A stretch of DNA of 64,000 nucleotides from Tigriopus japonicus (taxonomy: Eukaryota; Arthropoda; Copepoda; Harpacticoida; Harpacticidae), in assembly GCA_010645155.1 (NCBI GenBank), contig CM021317.1, positions 12,050,658 to 12,114,657 of the forward strand, written 5' to 3'. Under the pieces are notes generated by a model. That model saw only the letters and a list, made by a program, of their open reading frames with translations, searched no databases and was not told where the DNA came from. The position numbers and the translations under genes were made by a program. Shown here piece by piece: positions 28,501 through 38,383 of this stretch (the first letter of the stretch is position 1; the number at the start of each line of letters is the position of its first letter).

Positions 28501-29354
28501 ATAAGTCCAATTTATCATGTCTCAGTCAAAAAACACTACCACCCCTCTCTTGCCTTTTGAGGGAGGCGAAGTTGTACTAATATATCGAAATCTTTCAATT
28601 TGTCAAGGCACAACCATCTTCTTGCCATGAGGATTGTACTCCGACCGAAGTCAATCACTAATGGTTCTGACTCGGTGGGCTTGGTGAATGCATTAAGGCG
28701 TTGGTATGTTGCAAATGTGGAGGAGGGTTGAAGGAAAGATGGCTCCCCTTGTAACGATGGTTGGCAAATTTCTTACATAATGACTCCTATGGGAGTATTG
28801 ATTGAGAAGGGGGTACGATAAGGTACCAAAGGTAAGCATAAAATCCTTCTTTTTCCTTCCAACGGGGTTTGATCCCAAATACGTGGGTTGTTAAGGGTTG
28901 AAGTTTTCGTTGCGAGAGACGGAAACCTTCACTCAGTAGTGTCAAGGAAGAATCGGCTTAATTATTCTGTCTATATATGTGTAACGTTAACGAATGTTTC
29001 GAAATGTAAAGATGCAATGTCGTTGCGCCTACTTAAGTATATAGAAGAAATCAGAAAGGCTAACCAAAGACGTCACGTAGTTTAACTTATTCGACATTAC
29101 AAATTTCATGAATTTGAAAGAATAGAACTTCTCTTACACTTTACTATTTGGGTTTGACTATGAATAGTTGTTTTTAAATTTAGAAAAAAAGTAGTTCCCG
29201 TTGAGTGTGTTTTTCGCGACAATTAACTCCTTTCATTACTTAAGATACAATCAATTCTGGTGAGTTCGGCCATACGCTAAAGGTTGCAGTGTTTTTTCCT
29301 CCAAAACCTTAACTTGAACACGGTGTACTTCACTGTGGTCCCCAATGCCTTCCA

Positions 29355-29564
29355 CAGTTCACCTTTTGCAAATGGGGAGCTGGTTTTCTACTTGTTCCAT
29401 TCAAAACACTTGCTAATTGTACTATTTTTGCACAAAAAGCATGTCCAGGTTAACTATCAACAATAAGTGAAGTCTTTACATCAAAGAAAAGAGTGAATGA
29501 GGAACGAGTTTTTCTTAAAGTGAAAAGGAAGTGGAACAGTGTGTTTGCCTCAAAAGGTGAACTG
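29355..29564. repeat. small foldback sequence (inverted repeat)
   Basis: CAGTTCACCTTTTG at 29355-29368 is inverted perfectly at 29551-29564 (CAAAAGGTGAACTG). Weaker similarity extends a few bases on both sides. The spacing of about 180 bp fits a small MITE-like foldback, but no target duplication was found. Confidence 0.5.
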
Positions 29565-30470
29565 TTGAGGTGGTGAGGAATAATAAAAAAACCCATCCAA
29601 TATGATTTGCTTTGGGCATGAGGAAGGGTAAATACATTTCTTAAAACTTCTAAACTCAACAAGAAGTACAAGCTTCGCTGCACTTCCTAATTTTCTTAAC
29701 AATTTACCTATAGTAATTTGGATTCTGAACTCATTGAACTATCAAATGTAAGTTATCCTCTTTATTGGTTGCTGCGCTCAAAACTACGGTCACCTGATTT
29801 AATAAGACCACCCTAGAGGCTTTAGCACAGGAATATTTATCTAACCAACCATTAAAAGCTATTTCTGGTCATTATCATAGTATTGAGATTAAACCTATTC
29901 CCAAAGGTGTAACTGGTCCTTGAATCAGGTAGCAAAGGAATCTCTAGGGATGTTTTTGCTGACCCATATCGGAGTTTACTGGAGGGCCTTCAGGTTCTGG
30001 ATGTTGTTTTTTCCACTTCGTTTTCATGAATGGGAACAGCCAAAATATCAAAATGTTATTTCTGAATTACATGGTGCCCAGTCCACAATTTTGGAACCTT
30101 TTGTGCGTCTATGAAGCCCTTCGAACTCAATTTTTTGAGCGCGAAAAAGTGGCACTGTTTTTCCAGCGATCTCGTGATGCACAAATAAGGCTTTAGGAAT
30201 TAGGATCCCCTAAACCACAGGAACGGGCACTTTTTGATGGAATCATCAAAATGTCCAACACCTTTTTGACACAACAAAGTCCCTGACAGGCTCAACAGTG
30301 TCAACCCATGACGCACATTTCTTCAAATCTTAACTTCATTGACTTTTTTGCACTCACATCTTTCTTAGCTATCATTCAAATTTGGCAAACTTCATTAAAA
30401 TGGAGAGCCTAGACTTTTTATGTACCATTCAATCCGTTTTTCCATCTTTGATGATCTTTTTGGCCATTGT

Positions 30471-30931
30471 TAGGGGTGCAGATTCCAGGCAAATAATATT
30501 TTATGCCCAAAAACATGTTTATTTGCTATTTGCTAGCTTTCAATGTTTATTTGTCATTTTTCCTTTGATTTGAATGCAAAATTTGTCGGTTTTTGGGCAA
30601 ATCAATGCAAAAATTGGCCTTTGTGGGAAAAACAGCAAAAACATTTTTTTTGCCCAAAACGTTTTGGTTAAAGAATGTATTGAGTATTCAATGGAATAAA
30701 AATATTTTCTCTTTAGTGTTCATACATACACCTGCATCCCACTTTATTGTTGGTGAAACATACTGCTCATTTTCCGAATGTAGTGGCCAGTTTTGCTATA
30801 TTTTGGTAAATTGTCGTGTGTATTTGCCATTTCTTGTTTGATATGCTATTTCATTTGCCATTTTGGACGCGTTTATTTGCCTTTGTTGGGCCTAAAAGAC
30901 ATGTTTTATTTGCCTGAAATCTGCACCCCTA
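30471..30931. mobile_element. hAT-like non-autonomous element (MITE), 461 bp
   Basis: The left end TAGGGGTGCAGATTCCAGG at 30471 is matched in inverted orientation at the right end, 30906-30931 (reverse complement TAGGGGTGCAGATTTCAGG). The similarity continues through GCAAATAA and an ACATGT-type stretch. The TAGGG terminus fits the hAT pattern. The flanks GCCATTGT (left) and TTCATTGT (right) agree at 6 of 8 positions, an eroded 8-bp target duplication; alternatively a TA dinucleotide is duplicated. The interior is AT-rich with many TTATTTGC/GCAAATAA words and no transposase frame. It lies about 530 bp upstream of the exonuclease gene. Confidence 0.8.
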
Positions 30932-31463
30932 TTCATTGTACAATTCAATTAAGAGGTCGCTTTTGGAGACTGTTCAGCAAAATTTCAGGGGGGGTGGGTA
31001 AATTCATTGTTTATGACTGCGTCAAATAGCGTCAAATACAGAGTCGTCAAAAATGTTTATAAAAACAAATTTAGCAGCCAAAAGTCTGAAGAATTTATTT
31101 GATATTTGTTTCTTTCAAAATGATCGTGTAGTTAAAAAATACTGGGTCGTTTGCATTCTTTTTCGTACACCCCACGTAACACAAAACGTCAAAACTGCCG
31201 TGATTTCAAAACTTAATATTCTTAGTTTCCGAGTTCGTCCCTTCTGATAACAAAATTTAGGAGTTTGTATCATGCACTTAAACATTTAGAGGTTGCGTTA
31301 GAACAAAATGCTTACTATCAAAACAAAAACAAAACAAGATCTCCATTCTCCAGCTTTACTTTTAAACATAACTCCTTAACCAAAACAATGTTCTGTGCCA
31401 TCCACTCATTGTCAAGTAGTAATTCTACGATTCTTAGTTGAATAAAATCTAGTGGATTAGCCA

Positions 31464-33664
31464 ATGGAAATCATGAATAAATTATCAAGTCACTTGAACT
31501 CTTACAAAATCGTTATGGGGTCATGGCGGTGCGGAACCATAAGGACCTTGAGGACCTTGATCTTTCCAAGGACTTTCAAGTTTTCGCCAGTAAATCTATA
31601 TTTTGCGCAAAAATGTCTCCACAGTTCCATGCCAGTGGATCCAGAATTGAAACAAGACATCCTGAATCGAACCCACGTGATTGAGTCGAGTAAAGAGTGT
31701 GCCCAAGTAGTGGAGCACTTGCAAAATCGTGGAGAACCCATTGGACTGGACATGGAAGGCATCCATTTCCAACCTTTAGGCCTTGTCCAAGTTCGAGCTT
31801 GGGATAAATCCATCTACTTACTCCGAACTTATCGAAACCCTGATCTTTTAGTGCAAGGCCAAATAAAAAGCTTACTCGAAAATCCGAATATAATAAAGGT
31901 ACATGAAACATTAATTTGAAACAAATGTTTCTAGTATGATACCTTCTCAAACTCGTTTTTTTGTAGGTGATGCATGGCTCAACCATGGATTGTCTAGCCA
32001 TTCACAAGGCTGGAGTGAATATGTCGGGCATTTTCGACACGGCCATTGCTCACAAAGTGGTTCAGTATCAAAATCATGGAATATCGCGTTTTGCAGATTC
32101 TCTTTCGTTTAATCGCATCTGCTCGGAAAATGGACTGGGATCCAATCCTTTGAAATATTTTATGACAGACGTGCTTTGGCGGGATTCTTCTGTTTATCTT
32201 CAAGATATCTTGGATGAAGAGCTTGTCCTTTATTCAGCTTGTGATGTGGACCCACTATTAGATCTATTTCATATCTACGAATCGCAAATTGATCCAGATT
32301 TTCTGCCCATGTTCCAGTTTATGTGCGAAAACGAAATGCTTCGCGCTACCGATAATGACTTATATCGTTCCCGTCGTTCTATGGCGGTCAAGTTCAATCA
32401 ATCTAATATCTTCATTCAGAATATTGGATCCAAGTGGACCAAGAAACGCATTTACAACTACTTGGGTGACATCAAAGGTCTCAAAACGGTGCTTTTCTCA
32501 GAAACCAACCACTCCGCTCACATTTTGGCTGAAGATAGAAAGAGTGCTTTATTTCTTCTTAAGACTCTCCTTTCAAGAGCTCAAGAGCAATCCGATGATT
32601 TCAAAGTCAGTTTGGTGATCCCACCAACTCCCAAAGAGATCCACGTGAATCAATTGGAGTCCTATCGAGACAGGCCTCTTGTCGATTGCAGTAATGGCAC
32701 ACAAGATACGGAAAAGCTGGCCAATCTCGTGGACATGATTATTCAAACGGGTTGTCCAATTGCTATGGACACTTCATTAAAACGGGAAGAGAACAATAAC
32801 CTTCTCAGCTTAGAGCTCTTTGTGGGCCAATCTCCCACTTTGAAAGTTTCCCTCACCGACGAAACCACTCAAGATGGCAAATTGGCCGAACTTTTGGCCA
32901 GTGATCGTGTGGTCAAGATTGTGAGTCGATTCAATGTCAGTTCTGTCCATGAAGTCGTCCGAAAATGCTTCCGAAAATCGGGTTTAATACCCAGGAACTT
33001 CTTTGAACTGACAAGTGGATATCGAGGAGTACAAATGTGTCGAAATGCGAAAAGTATTTTTCAATGCCCTGACCCAACGATCAAGGATCTTTTGGCGGAT
33101 TTCGGATTGTCCCATAAGAACAAACTGGAGGATTTCGTGCTCTTGTACTTTCATTTCAAGAACATCCTACCGGATCCAATTTTGGATTTTCTCCACGCGA
33201 AGTCTGTGGTGGATATTGACATTGGTGCCAAACGTAATTTGGTTCAAGCTAAAGCTACACGAACACTTTTGAAGAACAAGGAAAAACGATTGATTCATGT
33301 TCGCAGCAAGAATGTTTTTTCCTCGATTCATGAGTTTCAAACTAACCTAAGAGAGCTCATCCAGGATGAGCTTGAAGGGATGGCTGTGATTTATTGTTTT
33401 ACTGGCCGAACAGCTTTGGTCGAAGTCAAGGAAGAGTCCATAATTACGCCTGTGATGTCAACGTTGGTCAAGAATCACGAAGACAAATGGCAGCTCAAGA
33501 AGATCGATCTCTATGCTTATGTGAAACGCAAGCCTTCTATCCCATGTGATAGAACTATCCTTTCCCGAATGTCGACGTCTTTCGTGGAAGACCTGGAAAA
33601 TTTGGGTTTTTACAGTGTTTTCCATAACTGGCAAAATGACATTGGAGTGAAGTCCTTAAAATAA
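31464..33664 (+). CDS. 3'-5' exonuclease domain protein (DEDDy), EXD1-like
   Basis: Two exons, 31464-31898 and 31967-33664 (donor AAG|GTACAT, acceptor TTTGTAG|GTG, phase 0), give 710 aa. An RNase D/WRN-type exonuclease fold spans about residues 70-245, and all DEDDy residues are visible: D96 and E98 (GLDMEG), D153 (HGSTMDC) and Y234-x3-D238 (LYSACD). The first 50 residues are rich in Arg, Ser and hydrophobics with few acids, so a mitochondrial presequence is possible. Residues about 390-505 look like a second, degenerate copy of the fold (see findings). The nearest relatives I recognise are EXD1 and the Egalitarian exonuclease domain, both linked to RNA binding; the precise orthologue is not identified. 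An AATAAA overlaps the stop codon. It is convergent with the Vps34 gene. Confidence 0.85.
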
Positions 33665-33665
33665 A
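33660..33665 (+). terminator. AATAAA poly(A) signal overlapping the stop codon
   Basis: Canonical hexamer in which the TAA stop of the exonuclease gene (33662-33664) is embedded. This implies a very short 3' UTR if used. Confidence 0.5.
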
Positions 33666-33782
33666 AGTTGCTATTGCGATTTTCACCTGCATTTGAATTC
33701 ATTTAAATTTAGCATCGAAATGAACATTTACCCACATAAGCACAAAACACTTCAATCATTTTCTCTAAATCAGGTAACAACC

Positions 33783-33788
33783 TTTATT
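33783..33788 (-). terminator. poly(A) signal for the Vps34 gene
   Basis: TTTATT on the plus strand reads AATAAA on the minus strand, about 150 nt past the Vps34 stop codon and inside the convergent 270 bp spacer. Confidence 0.45.
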
Positions 33789-33937
33789 CATCGAAGGTAG
33801 GGTTTATCACAATTTGAATTATAAAAAAAGACTCTGCAAAAGATCCTAGTTGCCTAGCAACCCATATAAAGGACTTTTGTCTTCTAAAACACTTAAACAA
33901 AAAAAAATCATGATCGCGAGACACACTTGGTTCCGGG

Positions 33938-36703
33938 TTAATTCCGCCAAAATTGGGCCAGTTTGTGGAATCGGTCGACTAGGGCGGGCATCACAGCCGA
34001 GGCAGACACGTCAATCAAAGTCTGCATGAATCGAACCGCTTCCTCATCATTCAAGTCCAATCGGAACTTGTCTTGCACCTTGAGCACGGTTTTGTCCGGT
34101 TCCAAAGCGATATCCGGCACTGAAGCGTCGACCATGAGGGAGAACAAATTCAAGATGAGGTTCGAGTAGCGTCGCAAACTGAGGAAAGCCGTGTAACACT
34201 GGGTTCGGAAATCTTGATAGGGCTCGGAATTCATCCCGCCAAACGCATCAATCATCTCCTTACTCAACTTCATTGGCGAGGGCATCACTTTGGGATCTCG
34301 ACCGAGGATGTATCCAAAATCAATGTGAAATAACTTGCCCGCTTTCGTCAGAAGGAGATTGTCTAAATGTCGATCGCCTACCCCGAGAAGATAGGTAATG
34401 ACACAATAACCGGCACAACTTCGGACATAGGTGTCCATGACTTCAGGTTGAATCCCGTAAGGACTGCCTTCGGAGGGATTGTGCTTGCGGAAAAAGTTCT
34501 GAATGGTTCCATCCGTGTTGAGGATATCCGCGATGGCCATGGAATTCACAAACTGAACGAATCCGTGCTTGGACGAAGTGGCCAGTACTCGGTATGGTGT
34601 GAGCTTGAGATCAAGGTTCTCTTGCTGAAGAATGCGGTTCATGAGAGTGATGATCTGAAGGATCAGTTGATCTTGACGAAGGTCGTCTCCGTGTTTGAAT
34701 AAGGTCACATATTGCTCGCCTTCCACGGTGACAAAGTTCAGACGAGCAGGCATCAAAGAGGATTTAAATAGTGTGGCTTGACCAGGAACCAGTCCATTCA
34801 CACGAACACTCGGATCCAAAGGCAATTCCAATGGATCGAATCGGACAAAATTGAATTGGAACGCCTCAGGATCAGCCAGGAGAGCTTGGAGTCGCTCAAT
34901 TTTCTTCTTCCGATTGCCGGATTCTCGAGCCACGGCTTTTACGAGTAACACGAGCTTGTCCAGGAATTTTTGTTGCCGTTCCAGGAAGTTCAAGCGCTCT
35001 CGCCACTCAGAAGGACCTTTCCTCAATGTGGACATAAATTTCTTCATGACAAGCTTATACATTTCCTGCATTTTCGCATCCTCCTTGACGCCCTCACCGC
35101 CTTCTTTGTCTTCACACTCGATGACAAGGTACCAGAAAAAATAGTTGGCGATGGCAGAGTGATTGCAGGCTCGATCAATTAGAAAAGCGGCTAATCCCAA
35201 GTCACTATCGGCGAATTCTCCCTCAGGGGCGACCGGATTGGGAGGTCCTTGATGTTGGGACTGCACCGGAAATTGGTCCTCTCTTTGTTCTTGCCCTTCT
35301 TCTTGTTCGTCGTCGAGGTCGTCTTGGAGGTCGGAATTGGTCAAACTCTGGTCGACCGTGATCGTGTTGGGGGGAAGCGAGCACTCCATGGATGATTCGG
35401 CGTGTCCAAGCCAAACCTCGTTGATCTTCTCGTACTTTAAGGCTTGAACGAGTTGAAGCAGGTACAGTTGAAGATCCTCATCGGAAGCTTGTCGTAAGCG
35501 GTTCACGGCGTATTGGCGCAATCCAGGATGGGTGAATGCCGGTCCAAGCAGTTCCAAGGCATCCTCGACATCCATGGGAGCCCATTTGTTAATCAGGTCC
35601 AACGCTTGCTTGGCCTCCATTCGCGACGTCCAACTGATACACTTGACAAACTTGGCGAGCGCACTTTTATCATTCGAGAGGTAATGACGGAATCGCCACA
35701 TCAAATCCTGTTCAGACGAGCTCAAGGTTTGAGTGGTTGGATAGCTCAGGATCGCATTCAGTCGGTTTTTGATCTCCGAATTGGGCTTGAGATCTTTATC
35801 GCCTTGACCGGCACGGGCCGATCGAGCTAGTCGATGATGTTTGGCCTCGACGATATTGTCGAACTCGATGTCAAAGTCCGGACATCGCACCAAATCGGAC
35901 TTGACCGCTAAATGCGGTGCCGTATCTTCGGGAAATCGCGAATGCGGCTCATAATACACCACGGCCACTTGTTCCACATCTCGGCATTGAAGTTGCGGGA
36001 ACTCAACCATGAGGAACAAGAGATTCGAGCTCATTTTCTCCTTCTGATTGATGCGTTCCACCTCGGCAAAGGTCAGCCGATCCAACCAATCTACGGGTTG
36101 AATGCGGCCCGCCCGATGTTTTTTAGCTAAAGCCGTGAGGCGTGGCAAATCGCTTTTCTCGGTCTGACCCGCAGAAGCCGTGGTGGTGGTGGGGAGAGCT
36201 TGTCCGGGCGTGGCACAAACCGCGGGTCCCCGCCCATCGGCCGCGCGATCATTCCAAATCCGCAAATCAAATTGGCCCTGCTGAAACACGCCTCCCTGGC
36301 CAAAGAACGGCAACGTGGTTCCACCCACCACCTCTCGGGTCCGCCCACCGCCGCAGTCGAGAATGGTCAGACACAGATTAGCGCCCAAAGGCAAATCCGA
36401 ATATTTCAACGGGAATTCCAGCCATTGATTCCATTCCCATCGACGGGTAAAGTGCTTATAAAAGGTTAAAACGGGCACGTGAAGCGGTTCACCCGTTAAT
36501 CCCCCGCCCGTGATCACGGCTTGAACCAAAAGATCGGGATATTTAGCCTGATTTCGACCCGCATATTTAAGAATGGGATTGGCCGCAATTTGCTCGGGTT
36601 TGTAACGGGAAAGAGAGCCTTCTAAGGTGCAAATCTTGACGCGCACGTTGAGCTCGAGGCTGGAGCTCTCGACAAAGTGGAACTTGTCGGGCAGAGACTC
36701 CAT
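33938..36703 (-). CDS. PIK3C3: phosphatidylinositol 3-kinase catalytic subunit type 3 (Vps34)
   Basis: Lipid kinase that makes PtdIns3P on endosomes and phagophores with Vps15 and Beclin-1. The ATG at 36703 was chosen because MESLPDKFHFVESSSLELNV lines up with the start of animal Vps34; the frame is open 73 codons further upstream but that part is not family-like. The product is 921 aa against about 887 in human. Domains in order: C2 (about 20-180), helical PIK domain (about 290-560), catalytic domain in the C-terminal third. Visible motifs are FKHGDDLRQDQLILQ, GDRHLDN (catalytic loop), HIDFGYILGRDPK (activation segment) and a C-terminal DRFHKLAQFWRN helix that engages membrane. The extra length is largely an acidic/Gln-rich insert (DLDDEQEEGQEQRED). 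Intronless. Head-to-head with TIMMDC1 across 594 bp. Confidence 0.97.
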   Translation of the reverse strand: MESLPDKFHFVESSSLELNVRVKICTLEGSLSRYKPEQIAANPILKYAGRNQAKYPDLLVQAVITGGGLTGEPLHVPVLTFYKHFTRRWEWNQWLEFPLKYSDLPLGANLCLTILDCGGGRTREVVGGTTLPFFGQGGVFQQGQFDLRIWNDRAADGRGPAVCATPGQALPTTTTASAGQTEKSDLPRLTALAKKHRAGRIQPVDWLDRLTFAEVERINQKEKMSSNLLFLMVEFPQLQCRDVEQVAVVYYEPHSRFPEDTAPHLAVKSDLVRCPDFDIEFDNIVEAKHHRLARSARAGQGDKDLKPNSEIKNRLNAILSYPTTQTLSSSEQDLMWRFRHYLSNDKSALAKFVKCISWTSRMEAKQALDLINKWAPMDVEDALELLGPAFTHPGLRQYAVNRLRQASDEDLQLYLLQLVQALKYEKINEVWLGHAESSMECSLPPNTITVDQSLTNSDLQDDLDDEQEEGQEQREDQFPVQSQHQGPPNPVAPEGEFADSDLGLAAFLIDRACNHSAIANYFFWYLVIECEDKEGGEGVKEDAKMQEMYKLVMKKFMSTLRKGPSEWRERLNFLERQQKFLDKLVLLVKAVARESGNRKKKIERLQALLADPEAFQFNFVRFDPLELPLDPSVRVNGLVPGQATLFKSSLMPARLNFVTVEGEQYVTLFKHGDDLRQDQLILQIITLMNRILQQENLDLKLTPYRVLATSSKHGFVQFVNSMAIADILNTDGTIQNFFRKHNPSEGSPYGIQPEVMDTYVRSCAGYCVITYLLGVGDRHLDNLLLTKAGKLFHIDFGYILGRDPKVMPSPMKLSKEMIDAFGGMNSEPYQDFRTQCYTAFLSLRRYSNLILNLFSLMVDASVPDIALEPDKTVLKVQDKFRLDLNDEEAVRFMQTLIDVSASAVMPALVDRFHKLAQFWRN

Positions 36704-37297
36704 GTCAGACACGGCATAGAGGAAATTGGGGTTAATCAATCGCCTCAAGGAAGGATTTTGCACCTTTGACTTGTTTTGATTCTGCGATTTTGATGGATGT
36801 GCTCCGCACATGGAATTATCAAGACAGATGACGTACTGAATTGTTTTCGTGATTTCAACTTGAAATATCTTGAAAATTAAAAAAAGGGGAAAAAATAATA
36901 AAGTTAAGCATTTTAGGCTCAAGTTTGATTTAAATATGTTTTATCACATCAGAACAGTGTCTTTCTTGAGAATACGTTAGTACTCGCATATGTCTGGAAT
37001 ATTTAGCTTTGTGATCATAACAAATCTACGGGTCGTGTTAAAAAAGGTGACCAAATATCAATATTAACCCTCAAAATGCAAATTTCACAACTTCCGATAT
37101 GATTCCTCCCCGTTGCTAAAATCCTGTAGTTTCTTTCATATTCTATCAAATAAATAAATTTTGATGTTAAATTCCGCACCTTGTCCACTAGAACCATTTG
37201 TATTTCATATTCAATGCCTTTTGATTTCAATGTCACTTTCGTGCGCACAATAATGTTGTCATGTTCCATATTTCTTCTTGTCCACCAATAATAGTTC
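36704..37297. promoter_or_regulatory. shared upstream region of divergent PIK3C3 and TIMMDC1
   Basis: The two start codons face away from each other across 594 bp of AT-rich DNA containing no other gene, so this interval must hold both promoters. No clear TATA box or other element was recognised. The bidirectional arrangement is seen; co-regulation is inference. Confidence 0.55.
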
Positions 37298-38197
37298 ATG
37301 TTGCGGTTGGCCAAATACGCCCAACCCGGCAGTCTGATCTGCTCGGGTGGGATTCTCCAATGGATGGAAGACCGTGAGGACCAAAACGCCTACAAGCCCG
37401 TCAAAGGCTTTGATCAACCCGAGGCTTTCCCGGATTTGTCTGACGCCTATCAGAATCGCGTAGATTTGACCTGGCGTGAACGTCTGGGTTTGATGTGGCG
37501 TCTCGATCAGTACGGTCAAGTTAGTCCTGAGCTTGAGCTCGTCATGTCCACCACCATGACCGTAGGATTGGTCACGGGTGTCGTTGGTGGGGTCTTCAAG
37601 TCCATGGAGAGCTACAAAGAGTACCGTTTGCGCAACCAACATGAGATGTTCCGGTCGCCGTTTGAGGCTCAAAGACAGATGCAAGATACGGTGACGTTTA
37701 CGCAAATGCGTTGGTTTGTGCGGTACTCCCTTAAATTCGGGCTCATGACCTTTGTTTTCACGGCGGTCGCGCTTTCATTAACGGCGATTCGGAATAAGGT
37801 GAATCCTTTAGATCACGCCGTGGCTGGGGGTGTGGTGGGGGCGGGATACGTGTTTTTAGAGGGACCCAAGGCCATGTTGGGCATGGGAGCGTGTGGGGCG
37901 ATAGTGGGGCTGATTGCGGGTGTCGGATTGTACGTGGTACACTGGTTAAGTGGGGAATCGATTGAAGAACGATGGAATCGGCGATATCAGGAACGCGTAA
38001 AGGAACAGGCTCAAGCACTCTCTGCAAGCAACAGCTCGATTGAATTTTTCATCAGTGGAGCCCGACCACCCACAGCCAATGAGAAGAAGTCGAATGTAGA
38101 CAATAATGACGCCAGTGGTGATCTCGTTGACGAGGAGCCTGATCTGACTTATGTTCAGCGAACGATAAAAAAATTGAAGTTATTTTTTAATATGTAA
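37298..38197 (+). CDS. TIMMDC1: TIMMDC1, mitochondrial complex I assembly factor (Tim17 family)
   Basis: Inner-membrane protein that helps build the membrane arm of respiratory complex I. Intronless, 299 aa (human about 285). The region about 85-215 has several hydrophobic helices with Gly-rich packing typical of the Tim17/22/23 superfamily: TTMTVGLVTGVVGGVF, then NPLDHAVAGGVVGAGYVFLEG, then GACGAIVGLIAGVGLYVV. The N-terminal segment (YQNRVDLTWRERLGLMW) and the charged C-terminal tail (TYVQRTIKKLKLFFNM) fit the family layout. It is convergent with Hsp70 with only 186 bp between the stop codons. Assignment is by recalled family similarity, and alternative Tim17-fold proteins are less likely. 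Confidence 0.85.
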   Translation: MLRLAKYAQPGSLICSGGILQWMEDREDQNAYKPVKGFDQPEAFPDLSDAYQNRVDLTWRERLGLMWRLDQYGQVSPELELVMSTTMTVGLVTGVVGGVFKSMESYKEYRLRNQHEMFRSPFEAQRQMQDTVTFTQMRWFVRYSLKFGLMTFVFTAVALSLTAIRNKVNPLDHAVAGGVVGAGYVFLEGPKAMLGMGACGAIVGLIAGVGLYVVHWLSGESIEERWNRRYQERVKEQAQALSASNSSIEFFISGARPPTANEKKSNVDNNDASGDLVDEEPDLTYVQRTIKKLKLFFNM

Positions 38198-38243
38198 ACC
38201 CTTGCCAATGATAAAAATTCTGTTTAAAATTTAACCATCCTGT

Positions 38244-38249
38244 TTTATT
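38244..38249 (-). terminator. poly(A) signal for the Hsp70 gene
   Basis: TTTATT on the plus strand gives AATAAA on the minus strand, about 135 nt after the Hsp70 stop codon, in the short spacer shared with the convergent TIMMDC1 gene. Confidence 0.45.
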
Positions 38250-38383
38250 GATTTCACCGATCAGTTTTTCTAACAATTTTGTTCTATGATGTAATGGGCT
38301 ATTTGTATTATTTCTGACAAACGACTATCTACATTAGGCATATTTAAAATATTTCACGATGTTTCTTTCACGATTCTTCGGAT

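Larger units (their letters stand above)
9923..31463. other. 21.5 kb stretch without a supportable gene
   Basis: No open frame here has a recognisable domain or splice-consistent neighbours; the longest (158 codons, minus strand near 21.5-22.0 kb) shows no family motif. The stretch holds scattered purine-rich and CT simple repeats, an inverted repeat near 29.4 kb and a hAT-like element at 30471-30931. It lies upstream of neuroglian, so non-coding first exons and enhancers of that gene are plausible, but none can be shown from sequence alone. No tRNA-like B box or rRNA segment was seen. Confidence 0.6.

Noticed and set aside
34367..36469. Several 70-111 codon plus-strand frames inside the Vps34 gene
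   Set aside because: Antisense shadows of a strongly conserved kinase coding region.
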